A DNA stretch of 64,000 nucleotides from positions 1 to 64,000 of the forward strand of contig NZ_JAQQGN010000001.1 of assembly GCF_028550595.1 (NCBI RefSeq), written 5' to 3'. Below are positions 8,257 to 15,345 of the stretch, piece by piece. Position 1 is the first letter of the stretch, and each line of letters starts with the position of its first letter. Origin of the DNA: Luteimonas sp. BLCC-B24. GTDB taxonomy: Bacteria > Pseudomonadota > Gammaproteobacteria > Xanthomonadales > Xanthomonadaceae. The translations under genes and the position numbers were made by a program. The notes beneath the pieces were generated by a model. It made no database searches, was not told where the DNA came from, and saw only the letters and a program-made list of their open reading frames with translations.

Positions 8257-8463
8257 ATGGCCACGGTGCTCGTCGCGGCGTGCCTCGAACGCGATTTCGA
8301 CGCCGCGACGGGCACGTGCCAGCAAGTCATCTGGATTCCACAACCGAGCCTCATTCCGGAGCTCTCGGTTGCGGATGCGCAGCAAATCGGGGTCTCCGTG
8401 GCCTACGTCCTTGCCATCGCGTTTGTGTTCCGTCTGCTCCGGAAATTCCTCGAAAACTCATAG
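8257..8463 (+). CDS. small inovirus membrane protein, possible minor coat
   Basis: The 68-residue product has a hydrophilic N-terminus with two Cys and one membrane helix (about 42-60; VSVAYVLAIAFVFRLL), then a basic end. Position between SSB and the major coat gene matches minor tip proteins (pVII/pIX-like) of inoviruses. The role is inferred from position and topology only. Confidence 0.6.
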   Translation: MATVLVAACLERDFDAATGTCQQVIWIPQPSLIPELSVADAQQIGVSVAYVLAIAFVFRLLRKFLENS

Positions 8464-8471
8464 GTGAAACC

Positions 8472-8684
8472 ATGTTCCAGAACTTCAAGAGCAAGACCGC
8501 TGCCCTTGTCGCCGTGCCCGCTGCCGCCCTGGTGGCGTCGCCTGCCTTCGCGCAGGCGGTCGATGTCAGCGGCGTCACTGACGCGATCGGTGGTGCGGCT
8601 GCGCCCATCGCGTCGATCGGCGGCGCGGTGCTGCTGATCCTCGTTGGTATCAAGGTCTACAAGTGGGTGCGTCGCGCCATGTAA
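8472..8684 (+). CDS. major coat protein, pVIII-like
   Basis: The 70-residue precursor has a basic N-terminus, a hydrophobic signal peptide cut after ASPAFA (about residue 27), and a 43-residue mature part. The mature part has a short acidic segment, one membrane helix (GGAVLLILVGIKVY) and a basic end (KWVRRAM). This is the standard inovirus major coat layout. The ATG at 8472 was chosen because it follows GGTGA and gives the signal peptide directly. A strong terminator follows, as is usual after gVIII. Confidence 0.85.
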   Translation: MFQNFKSKTAALVAVPAAALVASPAFAQAVDVSGVTDAIGGAAAPIASIGGAVLLILVGIKVYKWVRRAM

Positions 8685-8690
8685 CAACCG

Positions 8691-8731
8691 CCGCCCGGCT
8701 GGGTCCGACACCCTCCGGGCGGTTTCTTTTT
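8691..8731 (+). terminator. rho-independent terminator after the coat gene
   Basis: CCGCCCGG (8691-8698) pairs with CCGGGCGG (8715-8722) and is followed by a T-rich run (8723-8731). It would favour high coat-protein transcript levels relative to downstream assembly genes. Confidence 0.85.
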
Positions 8732-8747
8732 GTGACGGAGAACGAAA

Positions 8748-8810
8748 ATGGAAGGCTGGCTGTATCTCGGCACGTTCGTCCTTGCTCTCGCGATCATCTT
8801 CTGGGATTGA
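8748..8810 (+). CDS. 20-residue membrane mini-protein
   Basis: The ATG at 8748 follows GGAG with good spacing and encodes a 20-residue, almost wholly hydrophobic peptide (MEGWLYLGTFVLALAIIFWD). It ends 2 nt before the pIII-like start. One membrane helix with an acidic end and conserved position suggest a minor virion or assembly peptide of the pVII/pIX kind. The coding call rests on the ribosome binding site and the tight spacing. Confidence 0.55.
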   Translation: MEGWLYLGTFVLALAIIFWD

Positions 8811-8812
8811 CG

Positions 8813-10558
8813 ATGAACGTAGTCGCTGCCTTCGGCCGAATCCTCGCGCGTGCCGCGTTGTTCCGCGCCTTTCGCCGATCGCCGATCGCCGTCGCGATCA
8901 TCGCCGCCTTGATCGGCTTCGCGCTCATGTATGGCGGCACTGCTCGTGCGCAGACCTATCCGTGTAGCCACTCGGCGGGCGTCCCTCAGTCCAACTGCGA
9001 AACGCAGGGCGAGGCTTACGCCGCAGCGCATGCTGCCGCAACGCAACGCGGACAGACGAACGGCTGGGTTGCATGCGTGCGTCACACCCCCTCCTCGAAG
9101 CTTTACGAAGCGGATGCCGTACCTGCTGGCTATTGCCCTACGTGGAATTTCAATAATCCGCTTCGCCGCACCTATGTTGTGCAGTGCCGCCCGGGCGAAG
9201 AGTGGAACCCTGCCAGCAACTCGTGTGCGCTGCCGGAGTGTCCCGGCGGGTCCATCCGCATGCAGAACGGCCAGTGCAGCCCGACACCCGAAGAGTGCGA
9301 GCAGCGCAACGGCCCCGGCTTCGGTGTCCAGACCACCAAGCCTTTCCAGTCGCATTGCATCGCCGGCTGCACGCTCGCGATGACCGGCGGCGGCACCGGC
9401 TGCACCGTCGTGCAGGGCGCAGGCGGCAACAACACGCAGTTGTGCAACGGGGAATTCAACTGGACCGGTGCAGTGTGTGGCGCGACGCCGCCCCCGGTGT
9501 TCATTCCCGGATATGAGACGGTCCAGCAAGCCGCAGACAACACGCCTCAGTATTGCAATCCGCTTGCTGGCGGTTCGCACGACTACTGCGTTAAGTCGAA
9601 CGGCGATCACTGCATGACAAGCGCCCAGGGGCGTCAGCTCTGCTGGAAGCCAGGCGAGACGGGCACGAAAACGGACGGCCCGGTGATGCAGGTGCGCGAC
9701 GCCGGCACAACGCCTAACGTCCCGAATCTCAACCTTCCAAGCGGCGATACGCTGCAGGCGACCGGCCAGACCGCGACTTCCACGACCACGCGCCCCGGTG
9801 GCGGTGGCTCGACCACGACCACCACCACGAATTACACGACGGTGCACGGCACCAATGCCGGCCCGAAAAATCAGGGCGAGAAGGGCGACGGCAGTGGCGA
9901 CGACAAGGAACAGGACCCTGACAAGAACACCGCGAGCGGTGGCGAGGATTGCGACCGCAAGCCGATCGTCAGTGATCCTGCGTTCGAGATGATCGCGAAT
10001 CAGGCATGGGCCACGCGCTGCGCGGTCGAGGCTGGAAACGCGGCGGACGTGGTGGGCGACATCGAGAAATGCGACCAGCCGTTCACCGTCAACGGCGACA
10101 ACGCCAACGCCGTCAAGCTGCGCGCGATGCGTGCGCAAATCTGCGGCACGGCGACGCGCGTGGTCGGTGACGTGAGCGATTGCAAGTCCGCCTTTTCGGT
10201 CCAGGGCGACACGCCCGATGCCCACCAGTTGCGAGCCATGCGCACGCAGATTTGTGGTGACGAGGGTGTCGAGTGGGACGCGATCGGTGAGGCGGTCGCC
10301 GCGGTCGATGCCACCGCGGGCGAGGGCGATCCCTCGAGCGTCATGCGCGATATAGGCGGTGGAGACGGCGAGGGCGAGCTGGACACGTCGGGCCTCGGCT
10401 ACGGCCGTTCTTGTCCCACGCTGCCGTCCATCAGCGTCATGGGCACCACCCTCGATTTCAATGTCCACGCTGGCGCGATGTGCCGCTGGATGCAGCTTGC
10501 CGGTCAGCTTGTGCTGGTGCTGGCTGCGCTGGTGTCTCTCCGTATCATCGCAACATAA
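8813..10558 (+). CDS. pIII-like adsorption protein (TspB-related)
   Basis: The 581-residue product has an N-terminal signal/membrane segment (about 25-45, cut near GGTARA), then a large Cys-rich extracellular region. A Thr/Gly-rich linker follows (about 315-345; a run of Thr after a GGGGS). A C-terminal membrane anchor (about 555-578) ends it. This is the build of filamentous phage adsorption proteins and the related TspB virulence factors. A roughly 35-residue unit ending in LRAMRAQICG and LRAMRTQICG occurs twice (about 425-485). It would bind the host pilus and release virions. Confidence 0.75.
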   Translation: MNVVAAFGRILARAALFRAFRRSPIAVAIIAALIGFALMYGGTARAQTYPCSHSAGVPQSNCETQGEAYAAAHAAATQRGQTNGWVACVRHTPSSKLYEADAVPAGYCPTWNFNNPLRRTYVVQCRPGEEWNPASNSCALPECPGGSIRMQNGQCSPTPEECEQRNGPGFGVQTTKPFQSHCIAGCTLAMTGGGTGCTVVQGAGGNNTQLCNGEFNWTGAVCGATPPPVFIPGYETVQQAADNTPQYCNPLAGGSHDYCVKSNGDHCMTSAQGRQLCWKPGETGTKTDGPVMQVRDAGTTPNVPNLNLPSGDTLQATGQTATSTTTRPGGGGSTTTTTTNYTTVHGTNAGPKNQGEKGDGSGDDKEQDPDKNTASGGEDCDRKPIVSDPAFEMIANQAWATRCAVEAGNAADVVGDIEKCDQPFTVNGDNANAVKLRAMRAQICGTATRVVGDVSDCKSAFSVQGDTPDAHQLRAMRTQICGDEGVEWDAIGEAVAAVDATAGEGDPSSVMRDIGGGDGEGELDTSGLGYGRSCPTLPSISVMGTTLDFNVHAGAMCRWMQLAGQLVLVLAALVSLRIIAT

Positions 10559-10569
10559 GGGGCGAATCA

Positions 10570-10977
10570 ATGGCATTCCCGGCAGCCGCGCCGTTCCTGC
10601 TCGCAGGCGGCATCACGGCCCTATCCAAGAAGCTCGGCAACGGCGCCCTCGTCGCGGCGATCGTCACCGGCATCACCTACATGTTCAAGACGAAGCTGGG
10701 CCTGTTCGTCATGGGCGCGATGCTCTGGCTGGGCATCAATTTCGCCAGCATGACGCTGGTGATTGGTCCGGCGATTGACATCCTGCGTGAGTACGCGAAC
10801 CCCGGCACCATTTCCGGTGGCGGGGCTGGTGAACTCGCCTTGACCGCGGTCGCGTGGCTCGGTGTTCTGAACTTCGATCGCGCGATCACGATGGTTCTAT
10901 CTGCGATTTACACCCGGCACGCCGTCAACTCCGCGCGCCTCTATCTCACGCGCGCGCCTGTAGGGGGCACTCCGTAA
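10570..10977 (+). CDS. pVI-like minor coat protein (DUF2523-like)
   Basis: The 135-residue product has three hydrophobic segments (about 5-20, 25-65 and 90-120). Its pattern is that of DUF2523 proteins found between pIII and Zot in inoviruses. It probably caps the virion together with pIII. The ATG at 10570 follows a weak purine-rich site, and its TAA stop overlaps the zot ATG. Confidence 0.7.
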   Translation: MAFPAAAPFLLAGGITALSKKLGNGALVAAIVTGITYMFKTKLGLFVMGAMLWLGINFASMTLVIGPAIDILREYANPGTISGGGAGELALTAVAWLGVLNFDRAITMVLSAIYTRHAVNSARLYLTRAPVGGTP

Positions 10978-12203
10978 TGCCTATCGAGATTTACACCGGC
11001 AAGCCGGGCAACGGCAAAACCGCGCTCATGATGGAACGCCTGGTCGCCGAGGCCACGAAGAAGGACCCGCGCCCGCTGTTCGCCTACGGCATCGACGGAT
11101 TGGAACCCGGCCTGGCAACGGTCCTCAAGGACCCGCGCGAGTGGAATGCCGTGAAGCCGGGTGAGGTGTGCACCTGCCACGACACCGACGATGCCGGCCC
11201 GTGTACCGCTCACGTGATTCCCAACGGCGCGATGATCTTCATCGATGAGGCGTGGAAGTGGTTTGGGCATTTGCATGACGCGTCACGCCAAGCCACGCCC
11301 GCGCACGTTCTGGCGCTTGCCGAGCATCGGCACCGCGGGATCGATATGGTCTGGACCGCGCAGGGTCCTAATCAGATCTATCCGTTCGCGCGTCCATTGA
11401 TCGCCGATCACTACCACACGGTGCGCCGGTTCGGGACGCAGTTGATCGACGTGTTCAAGTGGGAGGAGTTGCAGGAGGAAGTGAAGTCAACCGCTCGTCG
11501 TGAGCTGGCGATCCGGCAGACCCGCGCGCTCCCGAAATCCGTGTTCGGTCGCTACAAGTCGGCCGAGCAGCACACGATTAAGCGCAAGCTTCCGTGGCGG
11601 CTGGTCTTGCTGCCGCTGCTGCCGATCGCCATCGCCGGCTGCGCCTGGTGGGCGTACGTCACTCTGCGGCCCAGCGCCGCCCCTGCGCCTGCACAGGAGG
11701 CGGGAGCGGCCGGCCTGCCGGCCGCCCCGCCCACCGCTGCACCGCAGTCCGCCGCGACCCCGCAGAGCCGCGCAGCTACGCCCGCCGAGTACGTCGAGAC
11801 GCACACGCCGCGGTTTGCGACCATGCCGTGGTCCGCACCGATCTTCGATGGCCGTGCGGCCGTCTCCGATCCGCTCCTGATGTGCATGTCGAGCACCGGA
11901 GGCCTGGACGCCCAGGGCGAGTGGAAAGAGCCGTCGTGTGGGTGCCGCACCGAGCAGGGGACGATGTATGACATCGCGATCGAGGAGTGTTTGCTGGTCG
12001 CTAAACGCGGCATGCCCTACAACCCGTATCGCGAGCGCGTGCAGCCGGAGCGCGCGGCCCAGCCCGAACCCGTTGCCCGTGCAGAAGGTGACGCCGAGCG
12101 CCGCGTTCTGATTGGGGTCGGCGGGCGCGTCGGGGACATCGCCAGTTATGGTGACTTCGGCTATGAAACCGGTCGGTATGTGGGGCAGGGCGTCGGTCGC
12201 TGA
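10977..12203 (+). CDS. zot: Zot-family assembly ATPase (pI-like)
   Basis: The 408-residue product has Walker A at its start (GKPGNGKTA, residues 8-16) and Walker B (MIFIDEAW, about 83-90). A GIDMVWTAQ sensor-like strand and a single membrane helix (about 203-226) follow, then a Pro/Ala-rich periplasmic linker and a Cys-containing C-terminal domain. This is the Zot/pI family, the inner-membrane motor for virion extrusion. It overlaps the pVI-like gene by one base. A TGACGCGTCA palindrome lies inside it (11276-11285). Confidence 0.85.
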   Translation: MPIEIYTGKPGNGKTALMMERLVAEATKKDPRPLFAYGIDGLEPGLATVLKDPREWNAVKPGEVCTCHDTDDAGPCTAHVIPNGAMIFIDEAWKWFGHLHDASRQATPAHVLALAEHRHRGIDMVWTAQGPNQIYPFARPLIADHYHTVRRFGTQLIDVFKWEELQEEVKSTARRELAIRQTRALPKSVFGRYKSAEQHTIKRKLPWRLVLLPLLPIAIAGCAWWAYVTLRPSAAPAPAQEAGAAGLPAAPPTAAPQSAATPQSRAATPAEYVETHTPRFATMPWSAPIFDGRAAVSDPLLMCMSSTGGLDAQGEWKEPSCGCRTEQGTMYDIAIEECLLVAKRGMPYNPYRERVQPERAAQPEPVARAEGDAERRVLIGVGGRVGDIASYGDFGYETGRYVGQGVGR

Positions 12204-12267
12204 ATCCGCTCGATCGAGCGCATGACGCGTCACGAATCTCACGGGTCACTGACACGACGAACGGTCA

Positions 12268-12295
12268 TTGACATTTCGTGACGCGTCACTATAAT
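12268..12295 (+). promoter_or_regulatory. sigma-70 promoter with internal TGACGCGTCA operator
   Basis: TTGACA (12268-12273) and TATAAT (12290-12295) are separated by 16 bp. A perfect palindrome TGACGCGTCA (12279-12288) fills the spacer, and a second copy lies upstream (12223-12232). The placement is that of a repressor operator. It drives the genes from 12319. Confidence 0.65.
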
Positions 12296-12318
12296 GGACG
12301 CATACCACGGAGACGGCC

Positions 12319-12657
12319 ATGCGCGACCAGCACGACACCCAGACCAGCGACCTGATTCCGGCCAAGCGCGGCCGTCCTGTCCTCGACGTTCAGGCGGGTC
12401 CGATGACCCCGGCCGAGCGCGCAAAGCGCTACCGCCAGAACCGCCGTTCGGATGCGAAGTCGGCGACCAGGCGGGCAGGGACTGCCGTTGCTGCTCTGCT
12501 GCACGAGTACAGCGACATTGCTCTCCTGGAAGCCATCCGCCTGGAACGTGCATTCCTCCACGGCCTGCTGTCGTCAACCGGCAATCGCGGTGCCACGCCG
12601 TCCAGGAAGCGCCTGGGTGCGCTCGTCGCGGAGCTGGCGCGCAGGTATCCCGCGTGA
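12319..12657 (+). CDS. hypothetical phage protein with RGRP/TPAERAKRYR motif
   Basis: The 112-residue basic product has an RGRP hook and a TPAERAKRYRQNRR segment (about 29-43), seen in small phage and plasmid DNA-binding proteins, then a helical C-terminal half. It starts 23 bp after a strong promoter and its stop overlaps the GTG of the next gene. A DNA-binding regulatory role is inferred. Confidence 0.55.
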   Translation: MRDQHDTQTSDLIPAKRGRPVLDVQAGPMTPAERAKRYRQNRRSDAKSATRRAGTAVAALLHEYSDIALLEAIRLERAFLHGLLSSTGNRGATPSRKRLGALVAELARRYPA

Positions 12658-12818
12658 TCGACTGGAGCCTGATCCTGCACGTTGTCGCCGGCGTCGTTCT
12701 TGGCGCAATGGTCTGCGTCGTGCTCGCAGTCTCCGTGGCGATCCTCGCGCGCGTTGCGAGGGTGCTGCTCGACGCTCGCCACCCTGTGATCAGAGTCAGC
12801 CGCCATGACCGTTCCTGA
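12654..12818 (+). CDS. small inovirus membrane protein
   Basis: The GTG at 12654 overlaps the preceding stop (GTGA) and gives a 54-residue product. It has one long membrane helix (about 5-34; ILHVVAGVVLGAMVCVVL) and a basic tail. It overlaps the next mini-gene by 14 nt. Role unknown. Confidence 0.5.
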   Translation: MIDWSLILHVVAGVVLGAMVCVVLAVSVAILARVARVLLDARHPVIRVSRHDRS

Positions 12819-12915
12819 CGTCCCGCCCGAGCTGCCGTGGTTCGTCCAGGTGCTGGCCGGCGCCGTGCTGCTGCTCGGCGTGCTGGAACTCTTCGGCCCG
12901 AGGCGTCGTAAGTAG
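12805..12915 (+). CDS. 36-residue membrane mini-protein
   Basis: The ATG at 12805 encodes a Pro-rich N-terminus, one membrane helix (FVQVLAGAVLLLGVLEL) and a basic RRRK end. Overlap with the previous gene and a tidy membrane topology argue for coding. Role unknown; it could be an assembly or immunity peptide. Confidence 0.45.
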   Translation: MTVPDVPPELPWFVQVLAGAVLLLGVLELFGPRRRK

Positions 12916-12979
12916 CGCGTGGACCGGGGTGCAGGCCGGCCTCTCCGAGCGCTACACTGCGCCCGAGATAGGGGGCCAT

Positions 12980-13426
12980 ATGCCAAGCAGGGACGACGGC
13001 TTTGGGGCCGTGCAATTCCGCGCCAGTCGCAGCTCCGGCGCAGCCCTTGAGGCGTCGCCGTCGCTGCTCGCGATCGGCGTGACGGTATTCGTTGCCGTGC
13101 TCTTGGCGCTATGCGCACATAGCCTGCTCGCGCTGGTGATAGTCGCCGCCACGCCTGAGCCCACAGCCGAAGATGTCCTTCGCGAGATGAAGAAGTGGGA
13201 GGGCATCTGGGAGCAGGCGATGCCTGTGCCGCCGCCGCAATCGATCACGGCCGCGCCTTCATTTGGCAACAAGCCGCCGCGCTCAGCGCCGGTCCCCGGC
13301 TATCCCGGCCTGGTCGAAGCCCAGCGAGGTGGGCACGACATCGCCTGCCTCTCGGGCCGCGTCTCGTATCGGATCCCCAACGGCTGGTCGAGCTCCCAGC
13401 GCCCGTGCCGTGCCACGACCCAGTGA
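12980..13426 (+). CDS. inovirus membrane protein of unknown function
   Basis: The ATG at 12980 follows GGGGG and gives 148 residues. The layout is a basic N-terminus, a membrane segment (about 28-56; LLAIGVTVFVAVLLALCAHSLLALV), an acidic helix, a Pro-rich stretch and a C-terminal part with two Cys. An upstream in-frame GTG (12929) is possible but lacks a clear binding site. It may have a role in superinfection or virion release, but nothing shows this. Confidence 0.5.
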   Translation: MPSRDDGFGAVQFRASRSSGAALEASPSLLAIGVTVFVAVLLALCAHSLLALVIVAATPEPTAEDVLREMKKWEGIWEQAMPVPPPQSITAAPSFGNKPPRSAPVPGYPGLVEAQRGGHDIACLSGRVSYRIPNGWSSSQRPCRATTQ

Positions 13427-13460
13427 ATCGGGTGCAGGGCAGCGCCCTGCGGATACGCTC

Positions 13461-13775
13461 TTACGCAGCAGACGTGCCGAAGTGCCGGCGGCGCCAGTCG
13501 TCCAGGTCCACGACGACCACCTTGACCAGCTCACGCCGAACCGCTTTTCGTGATGCGTTACGACCTCGAGCGCGCTCGAGCCGAGCCTCGGCCTCGAGGC
13601 GGAACAGGATCCCGCGCATGCGCGCTGGCGACACTCGGGTACCGTCTGGTGCTACGAGATCCTTGCCGGCGAGTCTCCAGCCTGCCCACGGGCCATGCAG
13701 CGATGTGATGTTGTGCACGACGCGGTCGTAGTGCTCTGCGCTCGACTCGCTCTTACAGTGCCAGCACGTGGGCAT
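13461..13775 (-). CDS. DUF3653-like phage regulator candidate
   Basis: The 104-residue product has a CWHC near the N-terminus, then GPWAGWRLAGKDLVAPDGTR (about 28-47) and a basic helical C-terminus. The W..WR...L..PDG pattern is that of DUF3653-type proteins of Xanthomonadaceae filamentous phages, thought to be Cro-like regulators. It is convergent with the gene ending at 13426 and lies next to attR. A degenerate palindrome TGATGCGTTA sits inside (13551-13560). Confidence 0.6.
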   Translation of the reverse strand: MPTCWHCKSESSAEHYDRVVHNITSLHGPWAGWRLAGKDLVAPDGTRVSPARMRGILFRLEAEARLERARGRNASRKAVRRELVKVVVVDLDDWRRRHFGTSAA

Positions 13776-13837
13776 CCGGGCCTCCGTAGATCTTGCGGGC
13801 GAGCCACAGTGCCAGCGGTCGCGTCCATGCCCGGAGA

Positions 13838-13865
13838 ACTTCGCATAATGTACATTATGTAAAAG
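13838..13865. other. dif: attR / dif-like XerCD site
   Basis: The 28-bp site has arm ACTTCGCATAA, centre TGTACA and arm TTATGTAAAAG. Arm and centre lengths equal those of dif sites recognised by XerC and XerD. It matches the E. coli dif over GCATAATGTA.ATTATGT. It would be regenerated by excision of the prophage. Whether it is the chromosomal dif or a secondary site cannot be told from this window. Confidence 0.75.
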
Positions 13866-13929
13866 ATGCCGATGGTCGTCTGGTCCGTGATGTCGCGCGC
13901 TGCTCTTCGCCCACTCGTGGCCGACGCGC

Positions 13930-13934
13930 CCGTC
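13930..13934. repeat. target-site duplication, left copy
   Basis: CCGTC lies directly outside the left inverted repeat and is repeated at 31250-31254. Confidence 0.9.
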
Positions 13935-13968
13935 GGGGTTCAGCCGAGATACGCGTAAAAATGCCCCA
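13935..13968 (+). repeat. transposon left terminal inverted repeat
   Basis: It begins GGGGTTCAGCCGAGATACGC and ends TGCCCCA. The reverse complement of 31216-31249 matches except at position 20. Confidence 0.92.
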
Positions 13969-14000
13969 CAGAACTCAAATAATTCTTTCGGTGCAATGAC

Positions 14001-14423
14001 TTAGCCGATATTTATCTTCTCGGCCGGTTGCGCCAGAAGATCGAGCGTCGGGCACGGTGCGCCTGTCACCACGTGGCGACACTCCTCCACCAAATGCTCA
14101 AGGTCGACTTCCAATTGTCGTAGCTCATCCAGACGCCGCCGTACCTCGGCCAATTTCTTTTCGGTCAGCCGCCGAGTCTGCTCGCAAGCGCGTTGGCCTT
14201 TGACCTCCAACAGCCCCGCTATCTCGTCGAGACTGAATCCCATCGCCTGTGCTCTGCGAATGAACTGAAGTCGGCCGACTTCGTTGGGCCCGTACCGGCG
14301 GACGCTGCCCATTGGGCGCTCAGGCTCCGGCAGCAGGCCTCGCCGCTGGTAGTAACGGACCGTTTCGACATGCACACCAGCGGCCGCGGCCAGCCGGCTG
14401 ATTGTCATTACGTGGGTGGCCAT
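14001..14423 (-). CDS. merR: MerR mercury-responsive regulator
   Basis: This MerR-family protein of about 140 residues has an N-terminal winged helix (ETVRYYQRRGLLP) and a dimerisation helix. Three Cys are spaced 35 and 9 residues apart (ACEQ, ECRH, APCP), exactly as Cys82, Cys117 and Cys126 of Tn501 MerR that bind Hg(II). The ATG at 14423 was chosen because longer starts would run the coding region through the mer operator. It is divergent from merT. Confidence 0.85.
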   Translation of the reverse strand: MATHVMTISRLAAAAGVHVETVRYYQRRGLLPEPERPMGSVRRYGPNEVGRLQFIRRAQAMGFSLDEIAGLLEVKGQRACEQTRRLTEKKLAEVRRRLDELRQLEVDLEHLVEECRHVVTGAPCPTLDLLAQPAEKINIG

Positions 14424-14427
14424 CAGC

Positions 14428-14459
14428 TTGACTCCGTACTTAGGTACGGAGATTACCAT
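14428..14459 (+). promoter_or_regulatory. mer operator/promoter
   Basis: A -35 TTGACT (14428-14433) is followed by the dyad CTCCGTAC-TTAG-GTACGGAG (14432-14451) and a TACCAT -10 (14454-14459). The spacer is overlong (about 20 bp), the hallmark of MerR-activated promoters. It faces merT. Confidence 0.85.
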
Positions 14460-14465
14460 GCGGGT

Positions 14466-14822
14466 ATGGTCCAACCTCCCCCACAGTCCTCCCTGCCCGC
14501 CCTCTTGGGCGCCGCCGTCGCGGCCATTGGCGCGTCCGTGTGTTGCGTCGTGCCCCTGGTGCTGGTCCTGTTGGGTATCAGCGGTGCCTGGATCGCCAAT
14601 CTCACTGCCCTGGACGCGTGGCGTCCGTGGTTCAGCGCGGCCACGTTGGTGTGCCTGGGCTGGGCGTTCTGGATGCTCTATGGCCCGGCCTCGCGCTGTC
14701 GCATCGACGGCGCCTGCGTCGATCCCTCGCGATTGCGACGCCGCCGGCGCTGGCTATGGATCGCTACCGGCCTGATCGCTCTGCTGCTGCTCTTTCCCTA
14801 CTACATCGGTTGGTTCCTGTAG
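14466..14822 (+). CDS. merT: mercuric transport protein MerT
   Basis: This 118-residue inner-membrane protein has three membrane helices. The first holds the vicinal Cys pair VCCVVPL (about residue 26), which accepts Hg(II) from MerP. The cytoplasmic-side loop has the second pair in CRIDGAC (about 78-84). Both are the functional pairs of MerT. It starts 7 nt after the mer -10 element, so the transcript leader is very short, and merP follows 9 bp later. Confidence 0.85.
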   Translation: MVQPPPQSSLPALLGAAVAAIGASVCCVVPLVLVLLGISGAWIANLTALDAWRPWFSAATLVCLGWAFWMLYGPASRCRIDGACVDPSRLRRRRRWLWIATGLIALLLLFPYYIGWFL

Positions 14823-14831
14823 GAGTCCCAC

Positions 14832-15125
14832 ATGCGCAAGATTCTTCTCAGTTTGGTATTCACGGCATGGATGGGCTTGGCTTGGGCGGCTACCCCTAAG
14901 CAGGTCGTCCTGCAGGTGGAGAACATGACCTGCCCGGCGTGCAGCATCACGATCGAAAAGGCGTTGGATACAGTGCCGGGCGTGACGGCGAAGCGTATTG
15001 ACACCCGAGCCGCCACCGTGACGGTGGCATTCGATGCCGAGCGCACCAACGCGGCCGCCATCGCGAAGGCCATCACCGACGCCGGTTTTCCAGCCACTGC
15101 AAAGGCGAAAGCGAACGGTGGCTGA
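14832..15125 (+). CDS. merP: periplasmic mercury-binding protein MerP
   Basis: The 97-residue product has a signal peptide (cut near WAAT, residue 20) and a single HMA domain with the metal motif NMTCPAC (about 31-37). It captures periplasmic Hg(II) and passes it to MerT. Its 3' end overlaps the GTG of the next gene by 8 nt. Confidence 0.88.
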   Translation: MRKILLSLVFTAWMGLAWAATPKQVVLQVENMTCPACSITIEKALDTVPGVTAKRIDTRAATVTVAFDAERTNAAAIAKAITDAGFPATAKAKANGG

Positions 15126-15339
15126 GGTGCAGTTGCAAAGCACGCTCACGTGCCCGACATGCGGGCACCAGGCGACCGAAACCATGCCCACTACGGCGTG
15201 CCAATTCTTTTACGAGTGCTCGGCCTGCCACACGCTCCTGCGCCCGAAAACAGGCGATTGCTGCGTGTTCTGTTCCTACGGCACGGTACCGTGCCCGCCC
15301 ATCCAGCAACATAGTCCCTGCTGTGGCAGTACCGGTTGA
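15118..15339 (+). CDS. GDCCVxC-domain protein
   Basis: The GTG at 15118 gives a 73-residue Cys-rich protein with CPTCG, CSAC, GDCCVFCSYG and a final CC. The central motif is the signature of the GDCCVxC (seleno)protein family, often found beside merT-merP. All positions here are ordinary Cys codons. It is translationally coupled to merP and occupies the place where merA would be expected. Metal binding is inferred from the Cys pairs; its function is not established. Confidence 0.75.
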   Translation: MAEVQLQSTLTCPTCGHQATETMPTTACQFFYECSACHTLLRPKTGDCCVFCSYGTVPCPPIQQHSPCCGSTG

Positions 15340-15345
15340 CCCACG

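Larger units (their letters stand above)
6111..13854. mobile_element. filamentous (inovirus) prophage integrated at a dif-like site
   Basis: The element is bounded by direct 17-bp copies of ACTTCGCATAATGTACA (6111-6127 and 13838-13854). The right copy continues into a full 28-bp dif-like site. Inside, in inovirus order, are a divergent HTH regulator, small early genes, a rolling-circle Rep, an ssDNA-binding protein, a mini membrane protein, a signal-peptide major coat protein followed by a terminator, a pIII-like protein, a pVI-like protein and a Zot/pI ATPase. No integrase is present, as expected for phages that use host XerC/XerD. The length of about 7.7 kb fits the group. All structural genes look intact. 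Confidence 0.88.

Noticed and set aside
8657..10576. Very long open frame on the minus strand opposite the pIII-like gene (639 codons).
   Set aside because: Arg/Ala/His-rich composition typical of an antisense frame in GC-rich DNA; the plus-strand product has a signal peptide, anchor and repeats.
14424..14474. Longer merR start adding 17 residues.
   Set aside because: Would place coding sequence across the mer operator and adds no family-like residues.
15118..15339. GDCCVxC protein as a selenoprotein.
   Set aside because: All motif positions are TGC or TGT, none is TGA.
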